NCBI GenBank assembly: GCA_949752795.1
Contig: OX457068.1
Location: forward strand, 54,402,516 to 54,466,515
Direction: 5' to 3'
DNA length: 64,000 nucleotides
Source of the DNA: Hyperoodon ampullatus
Lineage: Eukaryota > Chordata > Mammalia > Artiodactyla > Ziphiidae
The position numbers were made by a program, and so were the translations under genes. The notes below the pieces were generated by a model. The model had not been told where the DNA came from and made no database searches. It saw nothing but the letters and a program-made list of their open reading frames with translations. Positions 34,050 to 45,874 of this stretch are shown here, in pieces (positions within the stretch are counted from its first letter, which is position 1; each line of letters begins with the position of its first letter).

Positions 34050-35645
34050 ATGATACTTGTGACATAAAAGGTTGAGTATTTACCTAGAGTGACCAGGAGA
34101 TGTAGAAATATCTAGATAATTTAATTTCACATTTGGAACAGAAAGAGACCCCTTCTGGTCCCAAACCCATATAAACTGCACATAATAGAAATAATGAAGA
34201 AAGAAATGCCAAGGATTTTCTGTAAATTAAAGTTGTTTTTACTAAATTATTGAGCCACATATTTGGATGTGTGCTCTCAAACAAATTAATACTGCTTGCA
34301 AGGAGAAAAAAAGGAGATGCAAGTGTCTCAAATATATTGGATACATAAAAGCTGGAGTATGCATAATAGTCTTGCAAGAGTTCTTAAATCTCTGTATATA
34401 AACTGTTTAAAAGTAAATTAAAATTATTCCTTAATGAAATACAAATCTGAAGTCACTTGGATAACTAATCATTTTATGACCCATGTAGTGAATTTGTAAT
34501 GCCTACTTCTATCTGATTATTTTAGATATGTCTGTGTTGTAAATTAAAAGCTACATAAATCATTAATGTGTTGATACAGATCAGTGAACTGCTTACACTA
34601 TATGTGATTCCTTAGGACATACAATGTCTGATTCACCTCCCTCCCTTTCAATTATATAGCTGCCAGGCTCTTTTCCTCTGTTCATCTTCTGCAAGGTCTT
34701 ATATGGTAGAATTGCATGCCAAAGCTTTTATCACCTTTCCAATATAGTCTGATGCTTCCAGTCAAAGGGGTTTCACAGTACAAAAATGAATAGGTCCGAA
34801 ACCCAAGATCATGGAGACAGAATCTACGAGAGTTAAACTTCTTTATTTTAGTCTGAATTTCCAGGAAACTATAGAAACAAGACATAACATCTGGCACTTT
34901 TCTTAGGTCAGTGCTGTGTCTTCACCTTCCTTAAAAATGCCATGTTCTTTCTGTATCTTGAGTTACAGGGTTCCTGTTGCCTAGTAGGAAGGCACTCATT
35001 CTCTGCCTCCATCAGTCCAATATTTATACTTCCTTAAGAGGCCAGCTCAAGATCTACATTGCTTATGATGCTGATTAAGCCTGCCCATAATTAAAAGAAT
35101 TGCAATCTACTTTGGAATAACTCTACTGTATTAAGTTTATGAAGTCTCTGCTATGAGATATGCTTTCTTTGAGATGCTATGGACATGTAAAATGAGCAAG
35201 ATGTGGCTACTGGAGTATAATAGTGAACAGCAAAATGCACAAAAATAGTAAAAACGTGGTCTATACCATGAGAGAACATCAAAGAGGTATAGGTATTTAA
35301 ATAAGCAATAATTAATACAGAATTCAAAAGATTAGTAAGAAATTGCCACAGATATAAGAGGGAGTAAAAAACAACCAAAAAATACACATTCAAAGCAGGT
35401 AGCCAAAAGGTCAGATATGACTCTAGTACAGGGTATAAATCAGATAACAGAGGGAGTTTACATTTTTAAAAGTTGGGCTGAAATATGCTGAAATATTTTA
35501 GATATTGGATTTACAATTTTTCCTAATCTGTAATGTAAAATGCCCATTCAAACTTTTTGAACAGAGGAGGAATTTGATTAACAATGGATCATAGGTGAAA
35601 TGGATTAGATTATAGACTTGATGTGACGAGACCACTTAGGCTTAG
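34050..35645. other. Unassigned intergenic DNA
   Basis: No gene recognised. Parts of 35140-35600 may be a very old antisense L2, but I could not establish it. Confidence 0.35.
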
Positions 35646-35649
35646 AGGC

Positions 35650-35960
35650 ACATCATCCATTCCATTTCTATTCAACAGTTTTCTATTAGGTGCCAGATTC
35701 TAGACTCAGTGCTGAATAGTTTAAAAATGCCCTTACATTCAATGGAGCAGTTCTATCAAATAAGACCTTGCAGAAGATGAGCAAGTTGATGGAAACAAAC
35801 ATTATAAACAAGTAACAAACAGAAAATTTATCTAGTGGTAGCAAGAAGAAAAATAAGGAGTGAAGGGAACATAGTACCCTGGGTTTTCTATTTTAGATAA
35901 GATGGCAAAGAAGGTATCCCTGAAATAATTTCATCTGATCAGAGGCATAATTAAAGTGTG
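35650..35960 (-). repeat. L2-class fragment, antisense
   Basis: 'catttctattcaacagttttctattaggtgccagattctagactcagtgctgaat' and the following 'aaacattataaacaagtaac' and 'gagtgaagggaacatagtaccctgggttttctattttagataagatgg' match the reversed L2 end and its adjoining 3'UTR. Confidence 0.55.
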
Positions 35961-36074
35961 GAATTAAGTCACATAGATACATAAAAATTTGTGGTGCTTG
36001 TTTAAGGGATGTCTGGTTCCTCTCCGATACACATCTAAGTTTTTGAGACAGCATCCTATGTTCCTTTGCCTCTA

Positions 36075-36076
<2 letters not shown>

Positions 36077-36122
<46 letters not shown>
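36077..36122. repeat. (TG)n microsatellite, 23 copies
   Basis: A pure TG run. Alternating purine-pyrimidine DNA of this length can adopt Z-form. Followed by GGTGGGGAGGG. Confidence 0.97.
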
Positions 36123-36123
<1 letters not shown>

Positions 36124-36124
36124 T

Positions 36125-37085
36125 GGGGAGGGCACAGGGAATGTTAAACAGAGTGATTAGCTCCTTATTGGTCATGTAACAGGAAGCGTATATTCCACCA
36201 CAGATTCAGAATCCTTGGTGTAAAAAGGAGGTTCCTCAGAACACCCTAAAGCCCTTTTTGCTCAGAATTGTAGAACTTTAGCTGTTGTGGGAAGCTGCCT
36301 GATACCTTGGATAAAGGAAGCCAGTGACAAATTTCTTTCCAATAAAGTAAGGGAAGGTATAACCTCATTAATGAACACAAAACAGAAGAAATATATTTTT
36401 AAATGAGGAAATAAGAAAGAAAGAAAAGTAAGTTAGAAAAAACAGAGTCAGGAAAGAAAAGGTAGTGCAACAAGAAATGAGGTTGGGAAAGAGAAAATTA
36501 TTAGAGAAATAATGACAGTGTGAAAGATGAGAAGATGGAAGGAAAGCCATAGGAAACTAGGGATAGATTACTGTTTTTAGATACTGAAAATAGCTGGTTT
36601 AAATAATTTGTCTTGTTCATTTGAATACTGATGTGGAAGGAATACTGATGTGAAAATGTGAAAGCTGAAAGAATTTTAGTTTGATATTACTGGAACTTTT
36701 ACAGTAAATAGGTATTTTTACTAGGAATATTGTGCCTCAAAATCAAACATTAGAGCAATTTGGTGCAGTGGGAAAAGACAAAAGAAGTCATCAACAAATT
36801 GCTGCCACAGAAGAGAGTTCTGAATTTCCAGAGTAGCTAGAGAGTAAAGAAGAAATTCCAGAAAGGAGGAAGCTTCAGAGAGGACAGCCAAAAATGTTGT
36901 ATATGAACTTTACCCAATAACTCATCTGATTCTTATACTATGTATGGGCAGAGTATATTTCAGGTGGCCTGGCAGAAAGTAACACCAGGAAGTTTGAAAG
37001 AAAAAACAACAATGCAAAATGTATCTGATGTGCACTACTAAGTGATAGACTTTGGAGTTTTAGTCAAACAAAATTTACTGTTATG
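36125..37085. other. Unassigned intergenic DNA, purine-rich in part
   Basis: 36395-36545 is strongly purine-rich on the plus strand (GAAA/GGAAA units). No gene seen. Confidence 0.4.
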
Positions 37086-37089
37086 AGAA

Positions 37090-37520
37090 CAAAAATAACT
37101 TCCCTTCAGAAAAGATAATAGAAAATGAAAAAAAAAAAAACCCTCCCAATTTATCAACCATAATGTTTACTATAAAACAAACAAAATTACTAGATATAGT
37201 AAGGAGGAAAAACAATTAATAGAAGCCAACTACAAGATGACTCAAATGTTATTGTTAACAGACAAAAATTTTAAAGCAGTTATTACAAATATGTTAAAAT
37301 CTTTAAGGAAAAGGAAAACAATGAATAAAGAGATGGGAAAATATCAGCGGAGAAATAAAAATGGTAAAAGCAAAACATATTAAAATTCTAGAAAGGAAAA
37401 GCATAATATGTGAAATAAAAATTTCATTCATGGACTTGACAGAATATTTAATAGAATAATAGAGAAAACCAAAATTAAAAAATAATAAAATTAGCACCCT
37501 CTCAGTGACCCATGGAAAAA
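37090..37520 (+). repeat. L1M-type ORF1 remnant
   Basis: 'caactacaagatgactcaaatgttattgttaacagacaaaaattttaaagcagttattacaaatatgttaaaatctttaagg' and the later 'atgggaaaatatcagc', 'aaaattctagaaaggaaaa' and 'ctcagtgacccatgg' keep the order of the old L1M ORF1 coiled-coil coding region (gacaaggactttaaagcagctattataaatatgctc...). No open frame survives. Confidence 0.55.
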
Positions 37521-37529
37521 TATCACCCA

Positions 37530-37975
37530 GTTTAATACAGAGGAAAGAGGTTACACCAGGAAGTTCTAGGCAGACAAGAAGAGCAGCCAAGTTGCATCCT
37601 TTTGAAATGCCTGACTTTGAGGACAAATTTAATTAAAATAAGAAGTAGTACATGATTTGAAGGTAGGATCAAAGACCACTGCACAGAACAGAAAAGGGAA
37701 ACAAGAGTGCAAGTAAAATTTTCTTTTGAGCCACACAGGCTGATAGATGTTTCAAGAGACTGGACAAGTTCTATGGCTTTTAAAGAGTTTCAGTGTTTTC
37801 CCTTGTGGTTTCTTTCCCATAGAGGAGTTAATCCTGACAACTACACTGCTGTCTTATTCCTCTTCATTCTGCCATTCACCATGGAGCACCTGCCCTCCAA
37901 ATTCTACCTTGTATGGAGAGGAAAGTAGACAGTAGTTTTTGGAAGTATGGTTTTCACAGTTCCACCTTGAATCAT
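37530..37975. other. Unassigned intergenic DNA
   Basis: Short open frames of 62-73 codons at 37707-37935 have no recognisable domain. Confidence 0.35.
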
Positions 37976-37980
37976 GGTAT

Positions 37981-38035
37981 TTCTATTCTATTCTATTCTA
38001 TTCTATTCTATTCTATTCTATTCTATTCTATTCTA
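37981..38035. repeat. (TTCTA)11 pentanucleotide repeat
   Basis: Eleven pure TTCTA units, then a degenerate zone (38036-38085) of three TTATTTCATACTA-like units. Confidence 0.97.
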
Positions 38036-38089
38036 TATTATTTCATACTAAATTATTTCATACTACATTATTTCATATTATACTAATCT

Positions 38090-38450
38090 AGCTTTTGCTT
38101 TTGAATGAAGAAGTCGTGGATCTTTAATCAGAATGTTGCCAGCTCCAATGTCATAAAAATTATAATATGTACTAAGTTTGGCCTAGAAAGGCTTCCACCT
38201 CTGTTTTTTTTTAAATATATTTTTCTCCCCCATCTGTCTAGAACTTGAAAACACATGAGTGTTACATTTTCTGTTGTCACCATATAAGCAAACTCACTTA
38301 GGCGTTGCTCAGCAACAGTTCAATCTAAACATGAATTATTAAAGTAAGATCCACTGTTGGGTTTCAAGAATTCTGGGAATACCCTAAAATTGGGTCAACA
38401 TATTGTGTTAATTTGTCTGGTAGTGAAGCTCGTAGCTTACATCTGTGGTA
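38090..38450. other. Unassigned intergenic DNA
   Basis: No gene or named repeat seen. Confidence 0.4.
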
Positions 38451-38454
38451 GAAA

Positions 38455-38680
38455 TAGAGCTTGGTGGTTGAGAAATACATTGTGCAGTTGACCGCATGCT
38501 TCAAATCACAGCTTCATCCCTCACCAGCTAGGTGATCTCAGAATGATGATTTAACAGGCACCTCGTTCAGTTTTCTCCACTTTAAAATGGTAATAATAAT
38601 AAGAAATACCTCATAGATTTGTCATGAAGATTATAAGAAGATATGCAAAGAAATTAGAACTAGCAAATATTAATCTCTAA
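38455..38680 (+). repeat. MIR SINE
   Basis: 'gagcttggtggttgagaa', 'tcaaatcacagcttcatccctcaccagctaggtgatctcag', 'cagttttctccactttaaaatggtaataataataagaaatacctcatagatttgtcatgaagatta' is a nearly complete MIR. Confidence 0.75.
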
Positions 38681-38689
38681 ATAAGTTAT

Positions 38690-41600
38690 TTTTTATTACA
38701 GTTTCATTTTATTAATGTCTCATAGGCCTCTAAGACTAGTAAATAAGGTCACTGATGTGAATGGAAAAATAATTCATTCATTCCTCAAGTGTACCTGAAG
38801 TCCCTAATAGAAGTAAGGGGTTGAGATTGAGAAAAGAACTTGGACATTTTGTTTAAAGCAAGTTTCTATAAATTATCTCATTTTATTCTCAAAACATCTG
38901 GACAGCTGGTAGCATTTAACCCATTAAGGGAGAGAAATGTAAGAAAAATATATTGTTTTTCCTCCCTCCTCATAGCCAGTTAGTGATGACAAAGTATTTG
39001 GATATTACTGTTTGGCTCCAAAGACAACAAAATAAAACCCTTCTAAAGTAGTGATTTCAAAAGAGAATGGAAAAGTATTAATAAGAAAAATGAATCAGTT
39101 ATCAAGAACTTTTTGTGTATCTATTTTACATCAACCACTCTCAGAGGCAGAGTGAGGGACGACCTCGAGCAAGATCATGTTAGTTTGTCAGAACAGTGAT
39201 GTTACACATGTGTATGCACACATACAACTGACAAAGAGAATAAAAAGTTAAATAATAATGTCACAATTAGTCAGTTTCCTGAAGACATTTTTTACAGAAA
39301 AACATTTTTATCTGTATTGCCTAACCTGGTGAAAGCCTCTTTAAACCTGGATGTGCTCCTAGGTGAAAAATTGGTAAGATAGAGAGGACAAATAAAATAA
39401 GCCCTGAGAGTCTCTTCTTTATGGGATTAATTCACCTATTGCCCAGTCTTTGTTACATACCCATAGTCAAAATGTGAAATATGAAGCTCACGTTACCCAG
39501 TATCCAATAAACAAGAGAAAGAAAGAGATGGAGAAAGAAAGGAGAGAAGGAGGAGGAGAAATTGAAAGGAAAGAAAAAGGAAAAGAAGGAAATGAGGGAA
39601 GATAGAAGAGAAGAACGGAAAGTAAGACAGGCAGAACGAAGTTCCAAAGAAGCAAGAAATCAACAGGAAAAGAACAGAGAGAAAAATATATAAATCCAAG
39701 TGTATTCAAACAAACACCTTTGGGTTATTTTGTTTTGTCTGTTTTGTAAAATAAACAAGTTATGAAGCACATTGTTTGCCCAGGTTTCATTGTAATGAAG
39801 AACATATAGGCAGGCAACAGATGAGAGAGATCTAAGTCTAAGCAAAACTGGGAAGCACTAGAAAGTGAGTAAGATGGTTCAGGGTTTTTCTTTGATGTCA
39901 TAGTTGGTCTTTTGGTTTGTTTTAGAACCACCTTGGGTTCTACTTCTATTGTCCTGGGCAGGTCTGTAATAAATATTTCTAAAGGGCCTGACTCACTCCA
40001 GTAGAGAGAGAGTTGAGTGTGGTTGACAGAGGCCAGTTATGGTCCTCCCTTACCCTTCACCTGGGGTTCCCTGGGTACCCCATCCCTCCCCTCCCCCTCC
40101 TCTTTCCCTCCCATACCATGTCTCTGTTCCCCCACCAGAGTCATCCATAACCCCTGAGCCCTATTTTCATTAGCACCCCAGTGGGCACTTGTCTTCAAGG
40201 CCAGGTGAGTGAGGCTTAGGATGAGCTGGACTCCTGGTTGTACTTCCCCAGGAGAAAGGGACACAGCAGCAACCGCCAGCACTGGAGGGAATCTGTTCTC
40301 CCCGGGCTGTGACCCTGCTACCTGATCAGGGATACATTTCTTCCACTAACAGGTAATGCTTGCATTTTCCAAGGGAATGGAAGCATTTCTCCCCCTTGCG
40401 TATGTGGACGGTGAATAGTGGAGGACAGTGGGGTACAAGGGCATCTCGTTTGTGGAGGAATCCTGGGAAACATTGGCTTGCTGTCCTAGCTTTTGGGGTA
40501 CTAGATCCCCGAACAGGTGCAAGGGCTTCACATGGAGAGGAATAAAGAAGGCCTGGGTAGAAGGAAGAGCCTTTGCCTTGATGTGGCTACCAATCTGAGG
40601 TGTGGACCTTAGCAGTGGCCAGTCTTACCTTCCTCTATATCTTACTTTCATTTATGCTAAAAAAGAGCCCCTGGGACCTTTTCCTGAACAGGTTCTGTAG
40701 CTAGTATACACCTGTGTGATTTGTTTCCTAGAAGACTTAACAGGAAATGGGAAAAATGAGTTCAAACTCTCATAGAGATAAACCAAGTACTGCCATTTTC
40801 CTTCTTTTTGGTTTTCCATTCTCTCCATTATTTACTATTGTTGAATCAATCAGTCTTATTTCTGTGGTTGTCTTTACAAAGTGAGGACTGGGCCAGACAA
40901 TGTAATAGAAACTGAACATTTAAATTTGAAAGATACATGAGTTTCTCTGAGTCTAAAACCAAGGGGTGGCATCAAACAAAAACAACAAAAATGTCCGTTA
41001 AGGAAGATTTGAGGGCAAACCTAGGAAGTCTCAGTGGACTGGGGCAACTAGGGTATAAGTAACCATAAAATATAGTGTTATTTTCTTTCTCTTTTATATC
41101 TGCCACAGTCTTCTGAGATATCACTCTACAAAATAAATTGTGTTAATGTTACATAATGTCCCATGATAGGTCTTGGCCTCTTTCTATTTCTTTGAGTTCA
41201 AAAACATGTACAAATGTGTAGAAACACACCAAGCACAATGGAATTTCAGCTATGATGAGAAGGCATTCCTGGTTCTTCTAAGAAGGTAAGTCTAATAGTA
41301 TAGTCCCTGATGCATTTTTTTTTCTTACAAAGAAAAGCAATTCCCAAGTCTTTACAAACTATAGTGACATACTGATGTTTGCTTTCACAGTGGATCCTGA
41401 CACTAATCTTCTTTATAAAATATTCTCTTAAATATGTATGTTCAATGTCATGGAAGACAGAGCACAGTAGCCCTCAAACTGATAAGTGCATTCTAGACAT
41501 CTCAAACCGGGTATGATGATTGTGTAGGAGTTGGAGGTATGTTAGTCTCAGGCATCCTAAGTAAGGGAATAGACTGTTTAATAGTTTGAATGGGATAGAA

Positions 41601-42080
41601 GTTTTATGAGATGAAGGAAAACAAAACAATTTATTTTAAAAGGGTAGAGTTGGGAATTAGAATATGTAATAAAAGAGAGGACATGTTGTTTTGTTATATT
41701 TGAGTCTCTTTGTCCACTGTGGGGAGTTGACAGGCACTCTAACCTCATCTGCAAACATTCCATCTTGTTTTGAGGACCAGTGATAGAGACACAGGAGCTT
41801 CATGTTGCCTGAGACCTAGCCCACGCCCTCACTGGGGAAGTGGCAAAGCCATATTTGGAAATTACTGGAAAGCTCAAATATCATCTTGATATCAGTCTAA
41901 TAATACAAAATCATGGAAATAGAACTGCTATTTAATAAAATAGTCTGGACAATATATATTATTTAAATATAAATGAACACACTAATTCTCAAAATCAGCA
42001 GTGTAAGAAGATGGGTTAGAATACTTTTTCCATTCCTACACTGATGAAAATAACTCCAGAGTACAAGAGCTCCATGGAGT
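38690..42080. other. Unassigned intergenic DNA
   Basis: No gene found in 3.4 kb. 38870-38935 faintly resembles antisense MIR. 39500-39650 is a GA-rich purine tract (GAAAGAAAGAGATGGAGAAAG). 40030-40330 is a locally GC-rich patch whose open frame at 40037-40282 (minus) has low-complexity Gly/Glu-rich composition and no known domain. Confidence 0.4.
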
Positions 42081-42084
42081 CGAA

Positions 42085-42200
42085 GGGGCCTGGGTTAAAA
42101 GTTGAATGTTCCACTAAAGAGCTGTGTGAGCTAAGCAATTGCATAGTTTCTAAGTTTTAGTTTCCTGATCTGCAAAATGAGGATATTGTCTGTGTCAGGG
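42085..42200 (+). repeat. MIR SINE fragment
   Basis: 'ggcctgggttaaaagttgaatgttccactaaagagctgtgtgagctaagcaattgcatagtttctaagttttagtttcctgatctgcaaaatgaggata' is the MIR core in sense orientation. Confidence 0.68.
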
Positions 42201-42775
42201 AGGAAGAAAGTTTCCTCTACTCTTCTAGGTTATTCTGGCTGGTCTAAGAATTAAATTGACATGAGACAGATTAACAGGAGAAAAGCAAAGTTTACTAACC
42301 TATATACACATGGGAGAGACCCAGGAAAACTGAGTAACTCACCCAAATGGCTGAAACCCTCACCTTAATATCATCTTCAGCTAAAGACAAAATATAATGT
42401 TTGGGGTAGGTAGGGGTTTGTGACATCAAGGGAGAGCAAGGCAAGTCATATGGAGATGCAAAAGCAAATGTTTGGTAAATAAATGTTTGCTGGAACAGGA
42501 GGAGACAATGGGACAGAGAGACAACTTTGCTAGATTCCTCCCTGTCTACACACCTAGTTTATAATATAATTATCTGTGGTGATAGCTCCGTTCCTGGAAC
42601 AGGTCCTCTGTATACAAACTTTAGGCTGTTGGGGGGAAGGTCAAAGGTTTTCCCTGGGTCTTTTGGGCCTTGATTATTTTCAGCTCAAAATAATCCACAT
42701 TCTAAAGAGATATTTTGGGGTTGCACATTTTGCTCCCCTAAATCTGAGTGCCTTTCAGTGTGTTTCTTAGTTTTC
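42200..42775 (+). repeat. Unnamed dispersed repeat, possibly an LTR
   Basis: The block from GTCAGGGAGGAAGAAAG through 'gacatgagacagattaacagg', 'gagacccaggaaaactgagtaac', 'ggaggagacaatgggacagagagacaactttgctagattcctccctg' to 'cattttgctcccctaaatctgagtgcc' feels like a mammalian interspersed repeat that recurs elsewhere in genomes. I cannot name it. No terminal duplication was found, and the orientation is a guess. Confidence 0.35.
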
Positions 42776-42904
42776 AATAAAGTGGTTGGTGTAGAAGTGC
42801 CTTGCATTTTGTACAGCAAATATGTGTCAATGAATGCTGTTGTGTTAATGAATATTGTGTCAATGAACACCTTTACCTTGAGTTGACCATTCAAAGAATC
42901 TAGA

Positions 42905-44760
42905 TAGAGGACCTATTCCAGGAAGGGAGTGGTCACCGTGGATTAACTATAACATGAACTAGGTTTGTAGAGAGGGAGGAACATGGCAGAATTTATTTGT
43001 TAGAATTCCTCTCTTTGTCCCATTGTCTCTGCCTGGCCCAGCAAACATTTATTTACCATACAGTAAGCCAAAGTAAAAGGAAAGAGTGGCCACAGTGTGG
43101 GTTCCTCTCCTTGCCCTGCACTTGATCTTCTCATGCTAGGCTCTCTTAAAGTATGTCTGCACAACTAGCAAGAGGAATCAAATAGTTCTGTCTTTGCAGA
43201 GTAAACCTCACCTCCTTTTGTACAGAAAATGAAGCAGAAAGCAAAGGTAACTTTCTGATATTGTAGGTCAAATTTCTTATATTTGAAAGACGGTAGGATT
43301 TTGCTTTACTTTGATTCATGTACATAGTTATGCATCTTGAAATAACTGGTTGATAGCTTATATGTGCACCTGTGTATACAGAGCTTACACAAAATACTGA
43401 AAGCAAATTAGTTGACAGTAGATCAAAATTAGAAAAGTGTTCTAAGTTATTGATATTACTGACAGAACATTATTCACTCTTCATTAGAGAGTTAAAATCT
43501 TCTCTGATTTTTTTCATTTCCAGTCTTGTAAAATTCAAAATTGGATCATATTTTATACTTATAGATTGTTTTCTCAATAAATTCAGCCTTTCATATTGGC
43601 TTCTTATTCTGTTACTCCACATATGTTTGGTTATGTCCCCAATTAAATCATATTCCAACTTTTCTTATAATAGTAATAATAATAATGCAACTTTTTCAGA
43701 TCAAATAATGCCTCCCCAAGGAGTTGTTTCTCTTACATCCTAGCTAAAGCACAGCTCTTTCTGAACAGTCAATAATGATTTGGATCTACTATATTGCACT
43801 CACAAGCCCTAAAGCTCATTTTTAAAAATAGAAAAAAATAAAAGAAGAAGAAGAAAAAACCTCTGACATTAAAAAATGTTCTGTATTAAGATACTGACAA
43901 AGAATATCATTTCCAAGTAACATTTCTTTTTTTTTTTTTACTCATTCTTTGAACAAGCACTAAAACACCTTCTGTGCATGAAGACCTTTTTGTTACGCTA
44001 TACAAAATAGTAGTTTGGACCATATGATAATAGGATTTTTTTTGTTATAGTTGATTTTGTTGTTTGTTTTTAATGAACACAAGAGAACTTCTATACCCAT
44101 GTGAATATTTTCCCTTTTAATCAGTCTTTACTTCAGTAGGCTCATATTTTCCAAACCTCACCCCCTTTTTCGTTCTGGAAGCAGTAAACTCACAAGAATT
44201 ACTTGATGCCTAGCAGAGAAATAGTGAATTTTATATCTGTACGGGTCCATAGAATTGGTGTTGGTGGAATACTTGATCATATTGTGGATAAATCCAACAT
44301 TTGGGCAGAAATCCAAATGAATATGAGCTGTATGAAAGAAGGAAGAGATAAGATCAGGAGGGCTATTTAAAAAGAGAGGACCTGAGTTGCTCTTTGAAAT
44401 TTGCCTATCACTAAGCAGTAGACAGAGATTAAGTGAGCAGGACTTTTAAAGGGGGGAAGAGCAAAGGTAAGAGGAAATAAAATTGAAGAATGAGAAGACT
44501 TGGAGACACTTCCTGATGAATACTTTTTTGTTTTTGGTTTGTTTTAATCATGTTCTGTGCAGCACCCCAATTGTGCACAATATCCAAAACAAAATCTAGC
44601 AAGTGTCAGTATTAGTAGCCAACTGGAAATGGACAGAAGGAACAGACACATGATTATACACTTGTCTCAGGAGGTGGGTTGAGAAAACATGATTGGCCTG
44701 TGCATGTCATGTTTCACTTATTAAACACAGTCCCTTACCTCTCCCTTAGTCTTTACCACG
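42905..44760. other. Unassigned intergenic DNA
   Basis: A 123-codon open frame at 43372-43743 is AT-rich, hydrophobic and without a recognisable domain; I treat it as chance. Nothing else of note. Confidence 0.4.
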
Positions 44761-44846
44761 TCTGTGATGGTTAATTTTATGTGTCAACTTTGCAAGCCTA
44801 GGGTACCCAATTGTTTGGTCAAAAACCAGTTTAGATGTTGCTGTGA

Positions 44847-44866
44847 TCTATCTATCTATCTATCTA

Positions 44867-44896
<30 letters not shown>
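44847..44896. repeat. (TATC)n followed by (TA)n
   Basis: About six TATC units pass directly into about 14 TA units within the LTR. Confidence 0.95.
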
Positions 44897-44900
<4 letters not shown>

Positions 44901-45060
44901 AATGTGGTTAACATTTAAATCAGTAGAATTTTAATAAAGCAGATTATCCTCCATAATATGTGTGGACCTCATTCAAAGTGTTGAAGGTCTTGAAGCAAAG
45001 ACTGAGGTCCCATGAGGAGGAAAGAATTCTGTCTCCAGGTCATTCTCTTTCTCTCTTTCT

Positions 45061-45127
45061 GTACACACATGCACACACATACACATACACACATATACAA
45101 CACATACATACATACATACATACATAC
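45061..45127. repeat. (AC)n/(ACAT)n microsatellite
   Basis: ACACACAT blocks then CATACATACATACATA near the 3' end of the LTR. Confidence 0.93.
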
Positions 45128-45439
45128 CTTGGCTGATACACTATCCTAACAGTGACATTTACTAACAGGTCAAGATGCAGAGGGGGAATATGCGGGATGA
45201 CTGCTAATGAAGTATTCTTAATGGAATGATTAAACTTCTCTGAAATAGAAACCAAGCAGGACCTTGTGGGGTCCTCCTGGGTACAAAAGCCTTTTTGTGT
45301 TCTCTGTTTCTTGTTTGTAGGAAAAAGTCTTTCAACCTCTTAGACCTTCCTTGAGTCTCAAAGGGTAGATTCAAACACTTACTGATTAAGGGAGCAAGGA
45401 AATGAAGAAACAAAGGAACGGCATCAAGAAACAATAGTG

Positions 45440-45870
45440 CAGGATAGGACAGGGTCCTGATTCCTCCTCAAGGGATATACATAAATATCTGATACATATT
45501 TCTGAGATCTTCTACAGGAACTAAGTCCCCCACTCAGGTGGAGGATAATAACTTCAGGCTGAACATTAGCACATGGACCCCAGATGGATTGGAACCAGAA
45601 GGTTGATTATTGAGATTCATGGAACACCACCCTATTACTTCACCACCAACCAATCAAAAGAAAATCACACACCCTGCAGCCCTCCCCCCAGATTTGCCTT
45701 TAAAACCTCTTGCCTGAAGCTCGATTGAAGAGTTCGGGTATTTTGAGCATGAGACACCCATTCTCCTTGCTTGACCCTTGAAATAAACTTTTCTCTGCTC
45801 CTAACTCAAACATTTCAATTTGTTTGGTGTCACCATGAGTCAAGCACATAAAACTGGGTTTGGCAACACA
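45440..45870 (+). mobile_element. Solo ERV1-like LTR (approximate ends)
   Basis: Promoter-like order typical of gammaretrovirus-like LTRs: CCAATCAAAAG near 45649, a TTTAAAACC TATA-like box near 45701, 'gagttcgggtattttgagcatgagac', 'ccattctccttgcttgacc', a polyadenylation signal AATAAA at 45781-45786, then 'ttctctgctcctaactc' and a GGCAACA end. No gag, pol or env remnant is adjacent, so it is a solo LTR. The 5' edge is uncertain by tens of bases and I found no target duplication. Confidence 0.6.
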
Positions 45871-45874
45871 ATCC

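Larger units (their letters stand above)
44763..45140 (+). mobile_element. ERVL-type LTR (MLT2-like), sense
   Basis: Starts TGTGATGGTTAATTTTATGT, the sense-strand start of the same family as the LTR at 12471-13139, continues 'caattgtttggtcaaaaaccagtttagatgttgctgtga', 'aagcagattatcctccataatatgtgtggacctcattcaa', 'ggaattctgtctcc'-like text, and ends near GGCTGATACA. Two microsatellites expanded inside it. The flanks show no matching 5-bp duplication, so it is older or edited. Confidence 0.75.

Noticed and set aside
37981..38035. Regular array, possible CRISPR
   Set aside because: It is a pure 5-bp microsatellite without spacers, in a mammalian context.
43372..43743. 123-codon open frame
   Set aside because: AT-rich, Ser/Leu/Ile-rich translation with no recognisable domain, no splice context and no neighbouring exon.
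45440..45870. Possible complete endogenous retrovirus around the ERV1-like LTR
   Set aside because: No gag, pol or env-like frames and no second LTR were seen within 20 kb on either side. It is best read as a solo LTR.
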